DNA from: Clostridiales bacterium
GTDB taxonomy: Bacteria; Bacillota; Clostridia; Christensenellales; Aristaeellaceae
Reading direction: 5' to 3'
Length of the DNA stretch: 14,662 nt
Assembly: GCA_019420065.1 (NCBI GenBank)
Contig: JAHZHX010000056.1
Coordinates: 1 to 14,662, forward strand
Under the pieces are notes generated by a model. It had not been told where the DNA came from and made no database searches. It worked only from the letters and a program-made list of their open reading frames with translations. Positions 12,001 through 14,662 of this stretch are shown here, one piece after another. How positions within the stretch are numbered: the stretch's first letter is position 1; each line of letters begins with the position of its first letter. The translations under genes and the position numbers were made by a program.

Positions 12001-12329
12001 CGCGGGTCGTTCGCTGCCGCCGCTTTCTGTATTTCCATTCTTGTGTTCAGCGCGTTCGCCTGCGCGTAGGCGTGCATCAGCTGCTCGTCGTTTACGTTCA
12101 GCATATTCATGCGCCCGATCTGCTGCGCGCCGCGCTGAATCGCGCGCATATTTTGCCGCTTGACCGCGTCGCTGCCCGCCGTCTGGGGCTGCGCCGCGCC
12201 GTATTGCCGCACAATCTCCTCCAGCGTGATCTCCTCTTCATGCGCCGAGGGCGCGGCGGTTTTCCCCGCCGCGCCCATGTCCTTCACATCCGCGATAAAC
12301 TGCTGAAATTTGCTGCTCAGCTTTGTCAT
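1..12329 (-). CDS. giant phage polyvalent protein: PBECR nuclease-like, zincin, DNA methylase, SNF2 helicase, LPD domains (3' partial)
   Basis: I checked this frame line by line. It has no stop from ATG 12329 to the left edge: 4109 complete codons (first full triplet at 3-5), continuing outside. CGGAGGA (12335-12341) precedes the ATG. Residues 1-470 are helical and charged; 470-770 Gly/Ala-rich and amphipathic; 1105-1245 PBECR-like ('HVEKRHG'); 1360-1560 zincin (HELTH 1451-1455); 1595-1700 coiled coil; about 1932-2020 a linker whose DNA is coding in another frame; 2045-2420 adenine-type DNA methylase; 2815-3400 SNF2 helicase; 3700-3812 LPD3-like; 3850 onward charged helices with 'KNNHVPKALR'. 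The architecture matches the polyvalent proteins described by Iyer, Aravind and colleagues (2017), and the core matches the DarB/LtrC class. The family is thought to be delivered with phage DNA and to counter restriction or modify host functions. Here that is inference from domains and from the lysis/virion neighbours. It may be cut into pieces or made in segments. Confidence 0.93.
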   Translation of the reverse strand, partial: MTKLSSKFQQFIADVKDMGAAGKTAAPSAHEEEITLEEIVRQYGAAQPQTAGSDAVKRQNMRAIQRGAQQIGRMNMLNVNDEQLMHAYAQANALNTRMEIQKAAAANDPRLASYLTETQKAQAALEKAQGETLGRNRGGLGAGWLDGGKSAEQLRAEAYAQRRAGIKKYADYEQLMNELDMNESADNAVDLYQYGQRATVRRDMANVEQAAKEATDAQLAQMRRDAAPGILKRAERAASRVLDSNYTTNALETYDAIVEEQKRRAQERDAEITAAYDDIYAQVDPENGTLWNRLTPEEQQRALKAMHGDTPENREYAAASILEMNEEQRITGEGAYTFPEQMSESVQAFNDLTDSGRLNKTYSDIYEEEARERKAGWAAAGKGMYQGDDADMRAMSDKINATQERIDALNDHLLDFPLGDESQEKQALESEAAQLQNELNALYENADALSSGATEKTDALRELLYGKGNVFDLIGKSLWQGATKYADGFYQSMDFIAGRPINAVGQLITGDSDWKNTFSKWTETYSKGVAAPAREAVNNAVQALGGGMGWETFANTLSGMVENIPNTMMALMSGGAANAAGMAGLQSAAIETMNAAGYTTSAAMKAIQSAISDPQYWTSFLQTVGPDYQEALEATGGDDLKASLYSMLSSLINAEIEIGGDGKSGIQGLGQGNDGGIWNKAVQAVIGKDIPLFAQILDSATDEGMEELKQGLVSGLAWKTIVDNQSKWLSFTPGESAVLNVPDTGNEMLQGAITGGVLAGVTEPAANRVYQRAADAQSGGAIIGANQATALAGIAEDSAHIHNETTEAIKNGTLDMTRKSSRAKVGKLYQETYAKLDTGSRAALNGMITEPVRRQLEATGYSGDTSAAAETIAKEYRGEELSASELKIYEDPAAARVATQLFEGEFSEDGQSEGIEIDNSDVKRQRYRMQMLEDMDTLNAMTGNNRSDGESADTNAQEAPERSMAAEVQENGDSVVANNAQTAQPLTRAEAQAEVDRLADEEDAIFDAAEAAQTAEEKQRLGKAAREKHAELMQAYQALKEKAASAAQETSAAKEQQTAEAAPEAQQDELPSSAITVREDHTEEQKKTIRSYLQSVNEKVRQAAEAFRNNKNAKYQRISLQQVNPREAEDIQRLTGADVSDYTHDVDTNFFNHVEKRHGLNGIADKSMADLNDVARVGWVIENYDTIEFSEEEKASGYLDASGTNMPMIAYKKKLDGTVYVVEAVGENKWKKLHVVTAYIQKKNPANESQGLALQHTLHVTSPKLTSETGYAPSANATVAQEEEIVNPESSPEYAETARQYALSGRSWDELTETLRDAGAEVTDSVRAAYDQGESERMERETKRQRQITAAREKANGNRHGILRGISQEEADAGGVNALSGRLSGKQRAAVTALRGLAESTGMNIVLYESKTKNGARSGREGWYDPKSGTVYIDVYAGYGNEEAMLRAAGHELTHFIADWSPAQYARLREYLLNYYYAKDRGTVKRLIQHEMELEPTLTESEAMEEVVCRACEMMLSDGEAVRKLAQKHTQLFARIKGWLDTFCKAIQRAWHGLGAHSDAARLLGEAPEKLMAAQRVWYEALEDASVSLRGEAREIMAENTRAEKIAGLREKNRQRLERLETERQEALQRAEAAQALEKAQEEMAAAQRAEEEKTALEAQEKRQERKTRAEEKQEKETARQTQAHARRIEKYMQRLPEAARGYVESYAAQSAVALDGSMESGAALVKTALHYYNQGAAGIPFDARRVTAEAAAEISLAFREQLNEYGQQSMRDRTLAKAAQETEIAPEAQALRADETRENAPVEASATEKAEADTRLTPAEEKALAKQTDWRRKTEDTIKTMSRRARGVFMKWAANEYVNVSIEQGGERAAQFASYANKWYNAGKEGVQVNRVAFDEATDGEYPAFLQDVFYKEGQRDAKPKEHAGKGEKKNALETDQGTAGELAGLGNRPGRLLAGVPAEDVQAPMGGRDAVRPADGEGTEHGGRGSAVPEPGTVSERGAGVYQRDTVQPEAREKERLVTPEAERIQAEEASREALLEETAHVRSVMQAETPRGSNYSIGEALSLPKGEKARFKANMEAIRLLKQLEAENRYATAEEQEALSRYVGWGGLAQAFDEGNDGWKKEFSQLRALLTDAEYAAARASTMNAHYTSIEVIRAMYEGLRRLGFEGGRMLEPSGGIGHFIGAMPADMQQKVRTWTLVELDSITGRIAGKLYPNADVRVQGFEEAQIGNNVMDVAIGNVPFGNFGVSDKTYDKTLTSAIHNYFFVKSIDKVRPGGLVMFITSRYTMDSQSYAVRRYMASKADLLGAVRLPDTAFKGNAGTDVVTDILIFKKRAEGTNYKGQAFENTGWAGIEGYYNEQINEYFVNHPEMVLGTPELSGSMYKGKSLTYKALPGNLGEQIVAAIGKIDAKMDYDRTQTVEELRERAAQARKNTRNNGLAVREGKVFRSENGELIPVEASERDASKIKAMLSMRDTARELQEAQRRGADTSAISALRRQLNKQYDAFTAENGALHERRNQKLLDGDPDRYFIWSLESYDPKTKVSDKADIFSKNTIAREVTITHAESAADAIGVTLNEKGYLDAARVAELLGVEREQAVNEMLETGLAFLKGDGTLETREKYLSGNVRAKLREAEALSTVDKRYQRNVDALKEIIPERITRDQIFAQMGATWIPDSVYTDFVCKTAGIYNSAWKQRAKVTYSAHSGEYALDLSTDAKRGYGVKEWSTVDKSFFELFEALMNNRQISVYNTVDERRVLNEAATLAAREMAEKIEKRFTEFLWEDETRAKQLEEMYNERYNSLVTPEWDGSNLTIAGSNADKPLRPHQKNVVHRIVQGGGNTLIAHCVGAGKTAEMAGAAMKLRQLGIVQKPVFVVPKALVAQWGGEFLDFFPAAKILVLGENDFNARNRREFANRIATGDYDAIIMSREQFSRIPMTPEFEREFYQRTIDSIAESINEEKRQNGGRGMSVKNLEKARKRLETKLKKLGDTARDESNVYFEELGIDSVFVDEAHEYKNLFFTSNMQNISGLGNKDGSQRAFDMYMKTRWLRKLNGGRGIVFATATPVMNSMSEMYIMQKYLQEDTLEQLGIQSFDAWANLFGEVITVVEPTPSGKGFRQKQAFARFKNLPELQRLFRSFADVKTQVEGLKIPKMRGGKRITVECEPGQFQLDYIEKLAERAERMKSGRVDPREDNLLKITSEGRKLSYTQRMIDPSLPYEEGCKVIECVKRVEEEYKNSQDNLGTQLVFCDMATPKGASSAENENEAGAESAGVDFYGDIKRMLVGRGIPAKEIAFIHDANTNEKKEKLFTDVNEGRVRVLIGSTGKMGVGMNAQKRIVALHHLDAPWRPGDIEQREGRALRQQNMNEEVGIYVYVTKKTFDTRMWDNLYRKAAFINQIMNGTNTAREAEGDGDFALSAAEIKAIATGDPLIMEQFEVDSKIKRLEGLERAFNREKTAARNTIAQNEGYINAYESRLPAVEADQRAAERLQDKAFAMTIESKRYDSRAKAGKALYDAAMKREGTLAESKIGAYGPFTLFANGRGSITIKNNGLYSVQLNPESDTGTMSRVMNQFDGFAKNAAAMHQQIEQLKAENRALRKKLEARFEHAQELEDLRRHAREIADALNPAEDQAGADALEGSADDMQVKNSLRDKTGDEVVMTQAEMTAKRKAVAKMQPIDATKGAPESNRFLNGDFVSEGKKYFEEIGGTAYNKTLGEVILSASGLRHIVGRKNTSKVKATTIAAIKPVIEQGEIVYCENEHKGKPIDTATIAGRVMLPDGEYLVGVIVAQDNGGTRGQTNRYSFHDAYATKEKPAAGSMGDNASVASSTSFSTRSILQEINNYKIENEEMKNSQRDTDERSDRQLLAEAFMGLAKTENERKALERYKERIAQLDADSERIAQLRRVIHDKTFKRGETDRVGAERARLEMQALNERVTKADKALLQMERSAALRRVLETERRAAERQKAEKIKGQLKRYREGVESREYKERIKKASERLAKWIAQPDKNNHVPKALRASVAGLVLSIRQGAGTEFRGQGGARRERNFLENLRQLQGIVSDVSAYQFMDADERVREDFGMYLDLPEGFSEQMAALIRAVESEMGTGREFSV
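894..1232 (-). other. LPD3-like domain of the giant protein (residues ~3700-3812)
   Basis: 'NKTLGEVILSASGLRHIVGR' has the V-x-x-S-x-x-G-L/I-R/K-H pattern of large-polyvalent-protein-associated domain 3. It is followed by a helix ('AAIKPVIEQGEIV') and a beta hairpin ('IAGRVMLPDGEYLVGVIVAQ'). His3727 is the conserved histidine. LPD3 domains recur in phage polyvalent proteins; their biochemical role is not established. It lies after the helicase and before the charged helical C-terminal region. Confidence 0.55.
2130..3887 (-). other. SNF2/DEAH helicase domain of the giant protein (residues ~2815-3400)
   Basis: In order the sequence shows 'LRPHQKNVVHRIV' (Q-motif-like), Walker A 'GAGKT' (2848-2852), motif Ia 'KPVFVVPKALVAQW', Walker B 'DEAH' (3010-3013) and motif III 'FATATP' (3060-3065). 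The C-terminal lobe has 'TQLVFCD', 'VRVLIGSTGKMGVGMN' and motif VI 'QREGRALRQQN' from 3354. All ATPase and helicase motifs appear intact. The region after it, to about residue 3630, is the family's usual coiled-coil accessory segment. In DarB-type proteins this part is thought to move on DNA while the methylase acts. Confidence 0.9.
5070..6197 (-). other. adenine-type DNA methylase domain of the giant protein (residues ~2045-2420)
   Basis: The domain opens with 'KARFKANMEAIRLLKQLE' and 'YVGWGGLAQAFDE' (residues 2105 onward), followed by 'NAHYTS'. The S-adenosylmethionine-binding motif 'LEPSGGIGHF' is at 2174-2183, and the catalytic motif 'GNVPFGNF' (Asn2241 to Phe2244) takes the place of the usual N-P-P-Y/F. 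'IHNYFFVKSIDKVRPGGLV' and 'ITSRYTMD' complete the Rossmann core. This is the N6-adenine class linked to SNF2 helicases in LtrC/DarB-type proteins of phages and conjugative elements. The target sequence cannot be predicted. Confidence 0.88.
6269..6535 (-). CDS. TnpV-like small protein overprinted in another frame inside the giant gene
   Basis: This is an 88-residue protein. The ATG at 6533-6535 has AAGGAGAG (6543-6550) seven bases upstream, a near-ideal site; the stop is TAA. The sequence runs 'MRSKLTKEQRESLPGWGIAQ', 'DDYWREYLPKMYKRLWEEG', 'TLYDLLMEKGRSMEEEE', 'LYLSRGLYPSEAREFINETL'. The order (hydrophobic helix ending in L-x-x-G-x-L-Y, then E-E-E helix, then P-x-E-A-R-E-F-x-x-E) resembles transposon-encoded TnpV proteins, though it is shorter; function unknown. 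Over 6301-6480 the third codon positions are 51/60 G or C in this frame but only 20/60 in the giant frame, so this is the frame that carries the coding signature. It is unusual in lying wholly inside another open frame. The TnpV name is tentative; the coding call is firmer. Confidence 0.75.
   Translation of the reverse strand: MRSKLTKEQRESLPGWGIAQDDYWREYLPKMYKRLWEEGTLYDLLMEKGRSMEEEEALYLSRGLYPSEAREFINETLYSLKPEKKSDW
6281..6289 (-). promoter_or_regulatory. candidate -1 frameshift site (GAG AAA AAG) near the end of the TnpV-like gene
   Basis: In the frame of the TnpV-like gene the codons GAG AAA AAG occur three codons before the TAA at 6269-6271. AAA-AAG is the core of the strongest bacterial -1 slip sequences; the base before it here is G rather than A. 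A -1 slip on AAG would continue as Glu-Arg-Leu-Val-Thr-Pro-Glu and run on into the methylase frame with no stop. I did not find an obvious downstream stem by eye. A GGAGGA lies further on at 6211-6216 and is probably too far to act as a stimulator. Confidence 0.3.
6543..6550 (-). promoter_or_regulatory. ribosome binding site for the overprinted TnpV-like gene
   Basis: On the minus strand AAGGAGAG is followed by a seven-base A-rich spacer and ATG at 6535. It lies inside the giant reading frame, so it supports internal initiation. It decides this ATG over the in-frame upstream ATGs at 6646 and in 'MPEKERKRM'. Confidence 0.8.
7230..7547 (-). other. long charged coiled-coil segment of the giant protein (residues ~1595-1700)
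   Basis: About 100 residues consist almost entirely of Glu, Lys, Arg, Gln and Ala, with no Gly or Pro after the first few and regularly spaced Leu/Ala. This is the composition of a single long helix or coiled coil. It separates the zincin from the modules leading to the methylase. It could be a spacer or an oligomerisation element. Confidence 0.7.
7650..8252 (-). other. zincin metallopeptidase-like domain in the giant protein (residues ~1360-1560)
   Basis: The motif HELTH (residues 1451-1455) provides the two zinc-binding histidines and the catalytic glutamate of a zincin. It is preceded by 'GTVYIDVYAGYGNEEAMLRA', a strand and helix typical of phage and ICE zincins. Downstream, 'TESEAMEEVVC' offers Glu1505 or Glu1506 as the third ligand, the gluzincin-like arrangement. 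'FIADWSPAQYARLREYLL' directly after the motif is the usual follow-on helix of these phage domains. Possible targets are host proteins or the giant protein itself; neither can be decided from sequence. Confidence 0.75.
8595..9017 (-). other. PBECR3-like nuclease-type domain in the giant protein (residues ~1105-1245)
   Basis: The segment contains 'LTGADVSDYTHDVDT', then 'NHVEKRHG' (His1153, Arg1157, His1158). It continues with an acidic 'ADLNDVARVGWVIENYDTI' helix, a 'MIAYKKKLDGTVYVVEAV' hairpin and a final 'KKLHVVTAYIQKK' strand. This order of TG-D-S-Y-H, H--K-HG, D--R-GWV and a Lys-rich beta meander is what I know of the phage Barnase-EndoU-ColicinE5/D-RelE-like (PBECR) families, most like PBECR3. 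The family is proposed to be RNA-cleaving; activity here is not demonstrated. Acidic low-complexity linkers flank it on both sides. Confidence 0.65.
10020..10922 (-). other. Gly/Ala-rich, partly hydrophobic segment of the giant protein (residues ~470-770)
   Basis: After about 470 helical, highly charged residues the composition changes. Long Gly/Ala/Met-rich amphipathic stretches appear, such as 'MMALMSGGAANAAGMAGL' and 'GAITGGVLAGV', separated by short polar parts. An 'EGMEELKQGLVSGLA' motif sits near residue 700. From memory, phage polyvalent proteins often carry an 'EG-EE' helix followed by a Gly-rich hydrophobic pair in this position. A role in crossing or lining the envelope during DNA ejection is a guess; no clean transmembrane helix of standard length is certain. 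Confidence 0.45.
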
Positions 12330-12334
12330 GCTAT

Positions 12335-12341
12335 TCCTCCG
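12335..12341 (-). promoter_or_regulatory. ribosome binding site of the giant gene
   Basis: CGGAGGA on the minus strand ends five bases before the ATG at 12327-12329. The 38-base gap upstream contains no terminator-like hairpin, so the giant gene is probably co-transcribed with the 458-residue protein. Confidence 0.8.
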
Positions 12342-12367
12342 TGTGCTATATAAATGCTATCCAAACG

Positions 12368-13744
12368 CTATCTGTACCCGCCTGTGCTTTTGCTTTTCTT
12401 CACTTCTTCCCGGGGCTTTGGCATGACGGGTTTTATCTTCATCTCGTTCTCCAGCTTCTGCGCAAGGCTGGCCGCCTCTCTGCCGTTGATCCGACCGCTC
12501 CTGTACGCGTTCATGATTGCATTCTCCGCATAATCCGCATAGTTATTTTCCAGGTAATCCAGCGTATTGCCTGCGAAGCCGTTTTGCTTCGAATTTTGAA
12601 TGAGCGTCTGCGCCAGGGGATTGACGGGCGTGGATGTTTGCCCGTTTGGCAATGTTACCGGCGCGCTGCCAGCCCACTGCGCGGCGGTCAGGATATCCGC
12701 GCCGTTTCCCAGGTTATTGCGCATCATTTGGTTCTGTGTGCTGTAATAGCGGTTCGTTGTTCCGCTACTCCCTGCGCCGCTGCCGTTTTCTCCGCCGCTG
12801 GCTCTGCCTCCGCCGCTTCCGCTGCTCTTTGGCGTGTAGTACTGCATCAGCATGGCCGCATCCTCCTGCGACAGTCCCGCCTGCGCCAGCAGCTCCGCAG
12901 TGGGCATCTGCCCCGTTTGCAGGATGCTCATGGCCGTCTGATAGGCGTGGCTGCGGTCTGTGTTCCCCTGCGCGCGATCATCCGCGTATCGCTGGTAATC
13001 ACGGTCGTAATAGTTAAAATAGCTGTTTTGCGCGTTGTCGCGCTCGTTCAGGTAGCGATTGTAATCGTCCTGATAGCGCCCGTAGTCGCGGTCATCCGCG
13101 CCCGCAAGCAGCGCGTAATTCTGCGCAAGCCGGTCATAGCCGTCCTGATACCGCTGGTATGCCCGCTGTTCCAGATCGGGCACAATATCGTTGAGCCCTT
13201 CCATGTACTGGTTAAACTGCTGCTGACCCACGCTTTGCGCGTAGCTATTCCCGTATCCGCCCGTGAGCGCCGCCGCCTGACTCATGGCGTTCTGCATGGC
13301 GCGCTGTCCGTTCATGATGTAGCGATCCTTGTAGATGTTATACAGCGGGTCGCTCCCCACATCGTAGCTGAACGGCCCGCGCGTCGTAATCTGCTTGAGC
13401 AGCTCGTCCATCTGGCTCTGGTAACCGCTCTGGTACGCTCCGGGCTTGTTCGCCTGCACGCTTTCCAGGTATTTCTGCGCCTGCGTCACCGCGGATGAGG
13501 GCGTATAACCATTTGTCTGCGCCGTCCCCTGCGTGCCGTAGAGCTTTCCCAGCGTTTGATTTCCGGCAATTCCATCCGCCGTCAGCGCGTTGTCCGTCTG
13601 ATACCTTTTCAGCGCCGCCTCGGTTGCGTCGTCAAAGCTGCCGCTTGCCGTGACGTTATACCCGGCGTTGTTCAGCGCCGTCTGCAAGGCGCTTACGTTG
13701 TTCCCCGTCGCGCCCTTTTTAAGCTCCGTATAGGTCGATGCCAC
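12368..13744 (-). CDS. peptidoglycan-binding, Tyr/Gln/Asp-rich putative virion protein
   Basis: This is a 458-residue protein starting at GTG with AGAGGTG (13751-13757) six bases upstream. Residues 5-72 are a PG_binding_1-type domain: 'LKKGATGNNVSALQTALNNA', then 'GYNVTASGSFDDATEAALKR', then 'YQ', 'LTADGIAGNQTLGKLYG'. Residues 85-260 are dominated by Tyr, Gln, Asp, Asn and Arg, with Tyr-x-x-Tyr and 'RYQDGYDR', 'DYGRYQDDYNRYLNERD', 'YFNYYDRDYQRYADDRA' repeats, probably long helices. Residues 305-330 are a Gly/Ser-rich linker, and the C-terminus is Lys/Arg-rich. There is no lysozyme, amidase or peptidase motif, so it is not an endolysin by inspection. From memory, similar Tyr/Gln-rich proteins sit beside phage structural and ejection genes. 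With the giant polyvalent gene 38 bases downstream, I infer a wall-binding or DNA-ejection role. The stop is TAG. Confidence 0.9.
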   Translation of the reverse strand: MASTYTELKKGATGNNVSALQTALNNAGYNVTASGSFDDATEAALKRYQTDNALTADGIAGNQTLGKLYGTQGTAQTNGYTPSSAVTQAQKYLESVQANKPGAYQSGYQSQMDELLKQITTRGPFSYDVGSDPLYNIYKDRYIMNGQRAMQNAMSQAAALTGGYGNSYAQSVGQQQFNQYMEGLNDIVPDLEQRAYQRYQDGYDRLAQNYALLAGADDRDYGRYQDDYNRYLNERDNAQNSYFNYYDRDYQRYADDRAQGNTDRSHAYQTAMSILQTGQMPTAELLAQAGLSQEDAAMLMQYYTPKSSGSGGGRASGGENGSGAGSSGTTNRYYSTQNQMMRNNLGNGADILTAAQWAGSAPVTLPNGQTSTPVNPLAQTLIQNSKQNGFAGNTLDYLENNYADYAENAIMNAYRSGRINGREAASLAQKLENEMKIKPVMPKPREEVKKSKSTGGYR

Positions 13745-13758
13745 GCGCTACACCTCTT

Positions 13759-13941
13759 TTATTCGTCGGTCATCCCTTCCGCGATGATATAGGCGATCAC
13801 CGTCGCGCCCGACATGATGAGCGATACAATCTGCTGCGCGCTGTCCTCGCTGCCGCCCAGGGCGACAACAAGCAAAGAAATGAATCCGGTTAATGCCACC
13901 CAGAACTTGCGGGATGTAAGCTTGCGTTTCCAGTCAATCAT
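13759..13941 (-). CDS. holin-like small membrane protein
   Basis: This is a 60-residue protein. The start is ATG with a full AAGGAGGA site (13949-13956) seven bases upstream. That decides between this start and a longer in-frame extension to 14160, which would lie across the preceding gene. The N-terminus 'MIDWKRKLTSRKFW' followed by a hydrophobic segment (about residues 15-29) is typical of short Firmicutes holins of the phi-LC3 type. After a polar turn ('GGSEDSAQQ', 29-37) a second hydrophobic segment (38-54) leads to an acidic end. Two spans with charged termini fit a small holin, which would make inner-membrane holes at the end of the lytic cycle. The gene overlaps the 3' end of the preceding gene by eight bases and ends 14 bases before the next start. 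No endolysin is visible in the window. The holin call is from size, topology and context. Confidence 0.85.
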   Translation of the reverse strand: MIDWKRKLTSRKFWVALTGFISLLVVALGGSEDSAQQIVSLIMSGATVIAYIIAEGMTDE

Positions 13942-14275
13942 GATATTGTCCTCCTTGCATTTTGGGGCTGTAATCAGCCTTGTGTATCGGCAGCCTGTCC
14001 ACCCGCTCCATGATGTGGGCCGCGCTGCCGTTGCCGCCCATCTTGGCATACGGAACGTACAGATAGTCGTGCAAATTCTCGTACTCGTCATGGGTGATAT
14101 ATCCACGGTCGAGATACGCCGTCCCCAGGTACATGATGCGATCATGCGCAAGGCCGACAAGCATCTGCGTCCTTGCGTCCTTTTTTTCCCGGCGCGATTG
14201 CAAAAAAGTCCAGAATCCTCCGGAAGCGATCACGGAACCCAGTACGGTCAAAATGGTTTTCAGCGTTTCGTTCAC
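13934..14275 (-). CDS. membrane-anchored phage protein, lysis-cassette neighbour (unknown function)
   Basis: This is a 113-residue protein beginning at GTG with AAGGAAG (14285-14291) nine bases upstream. An in-frame ATG at 14308 would overlap the SH3-like gene and has no ribosome site, so I reject it. Residues 5-25 form one hydrophobic segment ('TILTVLGSVIASGGFWTFL'), followed by a positively charged 'QSRREKKDAR' stretch and a soluble domain. The soluble part contains 'GLAHDRIMYLGTAYLDRGYI', a 'THDEYENLHDYLYVPY' helix and 'GGNGSAAHIMERVDRLPIH'. From memory, this pattern is common in small Firmicutes phage proteins next to holins, usually annotated as hypothetical. It ends with TGA and overlaps the following holin-like gene by eight bases, which suggests translational coupling. 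One N-terminal membrane span with a cytoplasmic domain is the likely topology. The function is unknown; holin-accessory or spanin-like roles are guesses. Confidence 0.85.
   Translation of the reverse strand: MNETLKTILTVLGSVIASGGFWTFLQSRREKKDARTQMLVGLAHDRIMYLGTAYLDRGYITHDEYENLHDYLYVPYAKMGGNGSAAHIMERVDRLPIHKADYSPKMQGGQYHD
13949..13956 (-). promoter_or_regulatory. ribosome binding site of the holin-like gene
   Basis: AAGGAGGA lies inside the 3' end of the preceding gene, seven bases before ATG 13941. It fixes the start of the 60-residue protein and supports translational coupling in the eight-base overlap. Confidence 0.85.
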
Positions 14276-14279
14276 GGTA

Positions 14280-14588
14280 TTACACTTCCTTCGCCGCGGC
14301 CTTAGCACGGTCCAGCGCCGCCTGCACTTCCATCAGCAGCTTGTACAGCACACCGCCTTCCTCGCTTTCCTGCTTTTCCGGCGCGGTGGTATTATCTGAT
14401 ACCTTTTTCAGATACTGCGCCATGCAAAAGCCGGTCATACCGCTATGCTGGACTTCCAGCCAGCCGACCGTGCCGCAGTCCTGCGCCTGCACCAGTGTGC
14501 CGGTCGCGATGCGCGTCAGCACCTCGCCGGACATGCCCGGCTTGTCCCTGAGCGCCAGCTGCTTGCCCGTTACTTCGTATAGCTCCAT
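14280..14588 (-). CDS. small SH3-like protein of the lysis/virion cassette
   Basis: This is a 102-residue protein. Residues 1-62 look like a bacterial SH3 (SH3b/SH3_3-type) fold: an N-terminal 'LALRDKPGMSGEVLTRIATG' segment, then a Gly-Trp-Leu-Glu-Val strand and a final 'GFCMAQYLKKV' strand. This is the usual 'LNVRSGPS...G..V......GW..V...G..GYV...YL' pattern. The tail, residues 63-102, is charged and probably helical. SH3b domains normally bind cell-wall peptides and accompany endolysin or hydrolase modules, but no catalytic domain is present here. The ATG start is chosen because GGAGGAGAG (plus coordinates 14593-14601) lies just upstream. The stop is TAA, and only four bases separate it from the next gene's start. 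There is no signal peptide. The fold assignment is fairly secure; the role in wall binding or lysis is inferred from context. Confidence 0.85.
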   Translation of the reverse strand: MELYEVTGKQLALRDKPGMSGEVLTRIATGTLVQAQDCGTVGWLEVQHSGMTGFCMAQYLKKVSDNTTAPEKQESEEGGVLYKLLMEVQAALDRAKAAAKEV

Positions 14589-14662
14589 CCCGCTCTCCTC
14601 CGTGCTGCCAGTTCATGGCTAATTAAAGGGAACAAAAAGAAAGGGAAAGCACAATCCAGACG

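Noticed and set aside
13942..14160. N-terminal extension of the holin-like gene
   Set aside because: The extra 73 codons overlap the 113-residue gene in another frame and give a Thr/Arg/Cys-rich sequence. The internal ATG has a perfect ribosome site.
14276..14308. Upstream ATG start for the 113-residue protein
   Set aside because: It would overlap the SH3-like gene by 29 bases and adds a basic non-hydrophobic leader. The GTG at 14275 has a suitably placed AAGGAAG and starts right before the membrane segment.
14589..14662. Possible small gene or promoter at the right edge
   Set aside because: Apart from the ribosome site of the SH3-like gene and an A/T-rich stretch with stop codons in several frames, I could not find a convincing -35/-10 pair or a gene end that can be assigned.

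Overview
The window reads as the late region of a phage or prophage from a GC-rich Bacillota (probably Clostridia) host. This rests on three things: strong AGGAGG-type ribosome sites, a tightly packed lysis and virion cassette, and a giant 'polyvalent' protein of the kind found in Firmicutes phages and conjugative elements. The host assignment is inference. Every gene I can support is on the minus strand, so transcription runs from position 14662 towards 1. The many long plus-strand frames are antisense shadows of GC-rich coding sequence.

In transcription order the layout is as follows. (1) 14588-14280: small SH3-like protein. (2) 14275-13934: membrane-anchored 113-residue phage protein. (3) 13941-13759: 60-residue holin-like protein. 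(4) 13744-12368: 458-residue protein with an N-terminal peptidoglycan-binding domain and a Tyr/Gln/Asp/Arg-rich body, probably virion-associated. (5) From 12329 off the left edge: one uninterrupted frame of at least 4109 codons. Neighbours are separated by 38 bases or less, or overlap, and each has its own Shine-Dalgarno site, so this looks like one operon.

The giant protein has these modules in order. A helical N-terminus is followed by a Gly/Ala-rich segment that may be membrane-active (about residues 470-770). Next come a PBECR-type nuclease-like domain (1105-1245), an HELTH zincin (1360-1560) and a long charged coiled coil (1595-1700). An adenine-type DNA methylase (2045-2420) and a SNF2/DEAH helicase (2815-3400) follow. 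The visible part ends with an LPD3-like domain (3700-3812) and a charged helical region that continues out of the window. The methylase-helicase core resembles the DarB/LtrC class. With the lysis/virion genes around it, the simplest reading is a protein packaged in the virion, injected with the DNA, and used against host defences.

The most unusual feature lies at 6269-6535. A separate 88-codon gene resembling TnpV, with a near-perfect ribosome site, runs in a different frame inside the giant frame. Codon third-position composition shows that the small gene, not the giant frame, carries the coding signature there. The giant frame simply stays open through it, giving a Gly/Pro/Glu-rich linker of about 90 residues that joins the effector half to the methylase-helicase half. 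An A5G run three codons before the small gene's stop would, by a -1 shift, lead straight into the methylase frame. I saw no tRNA, rRNA, CRISPR array, insertion sequence or attachment site.
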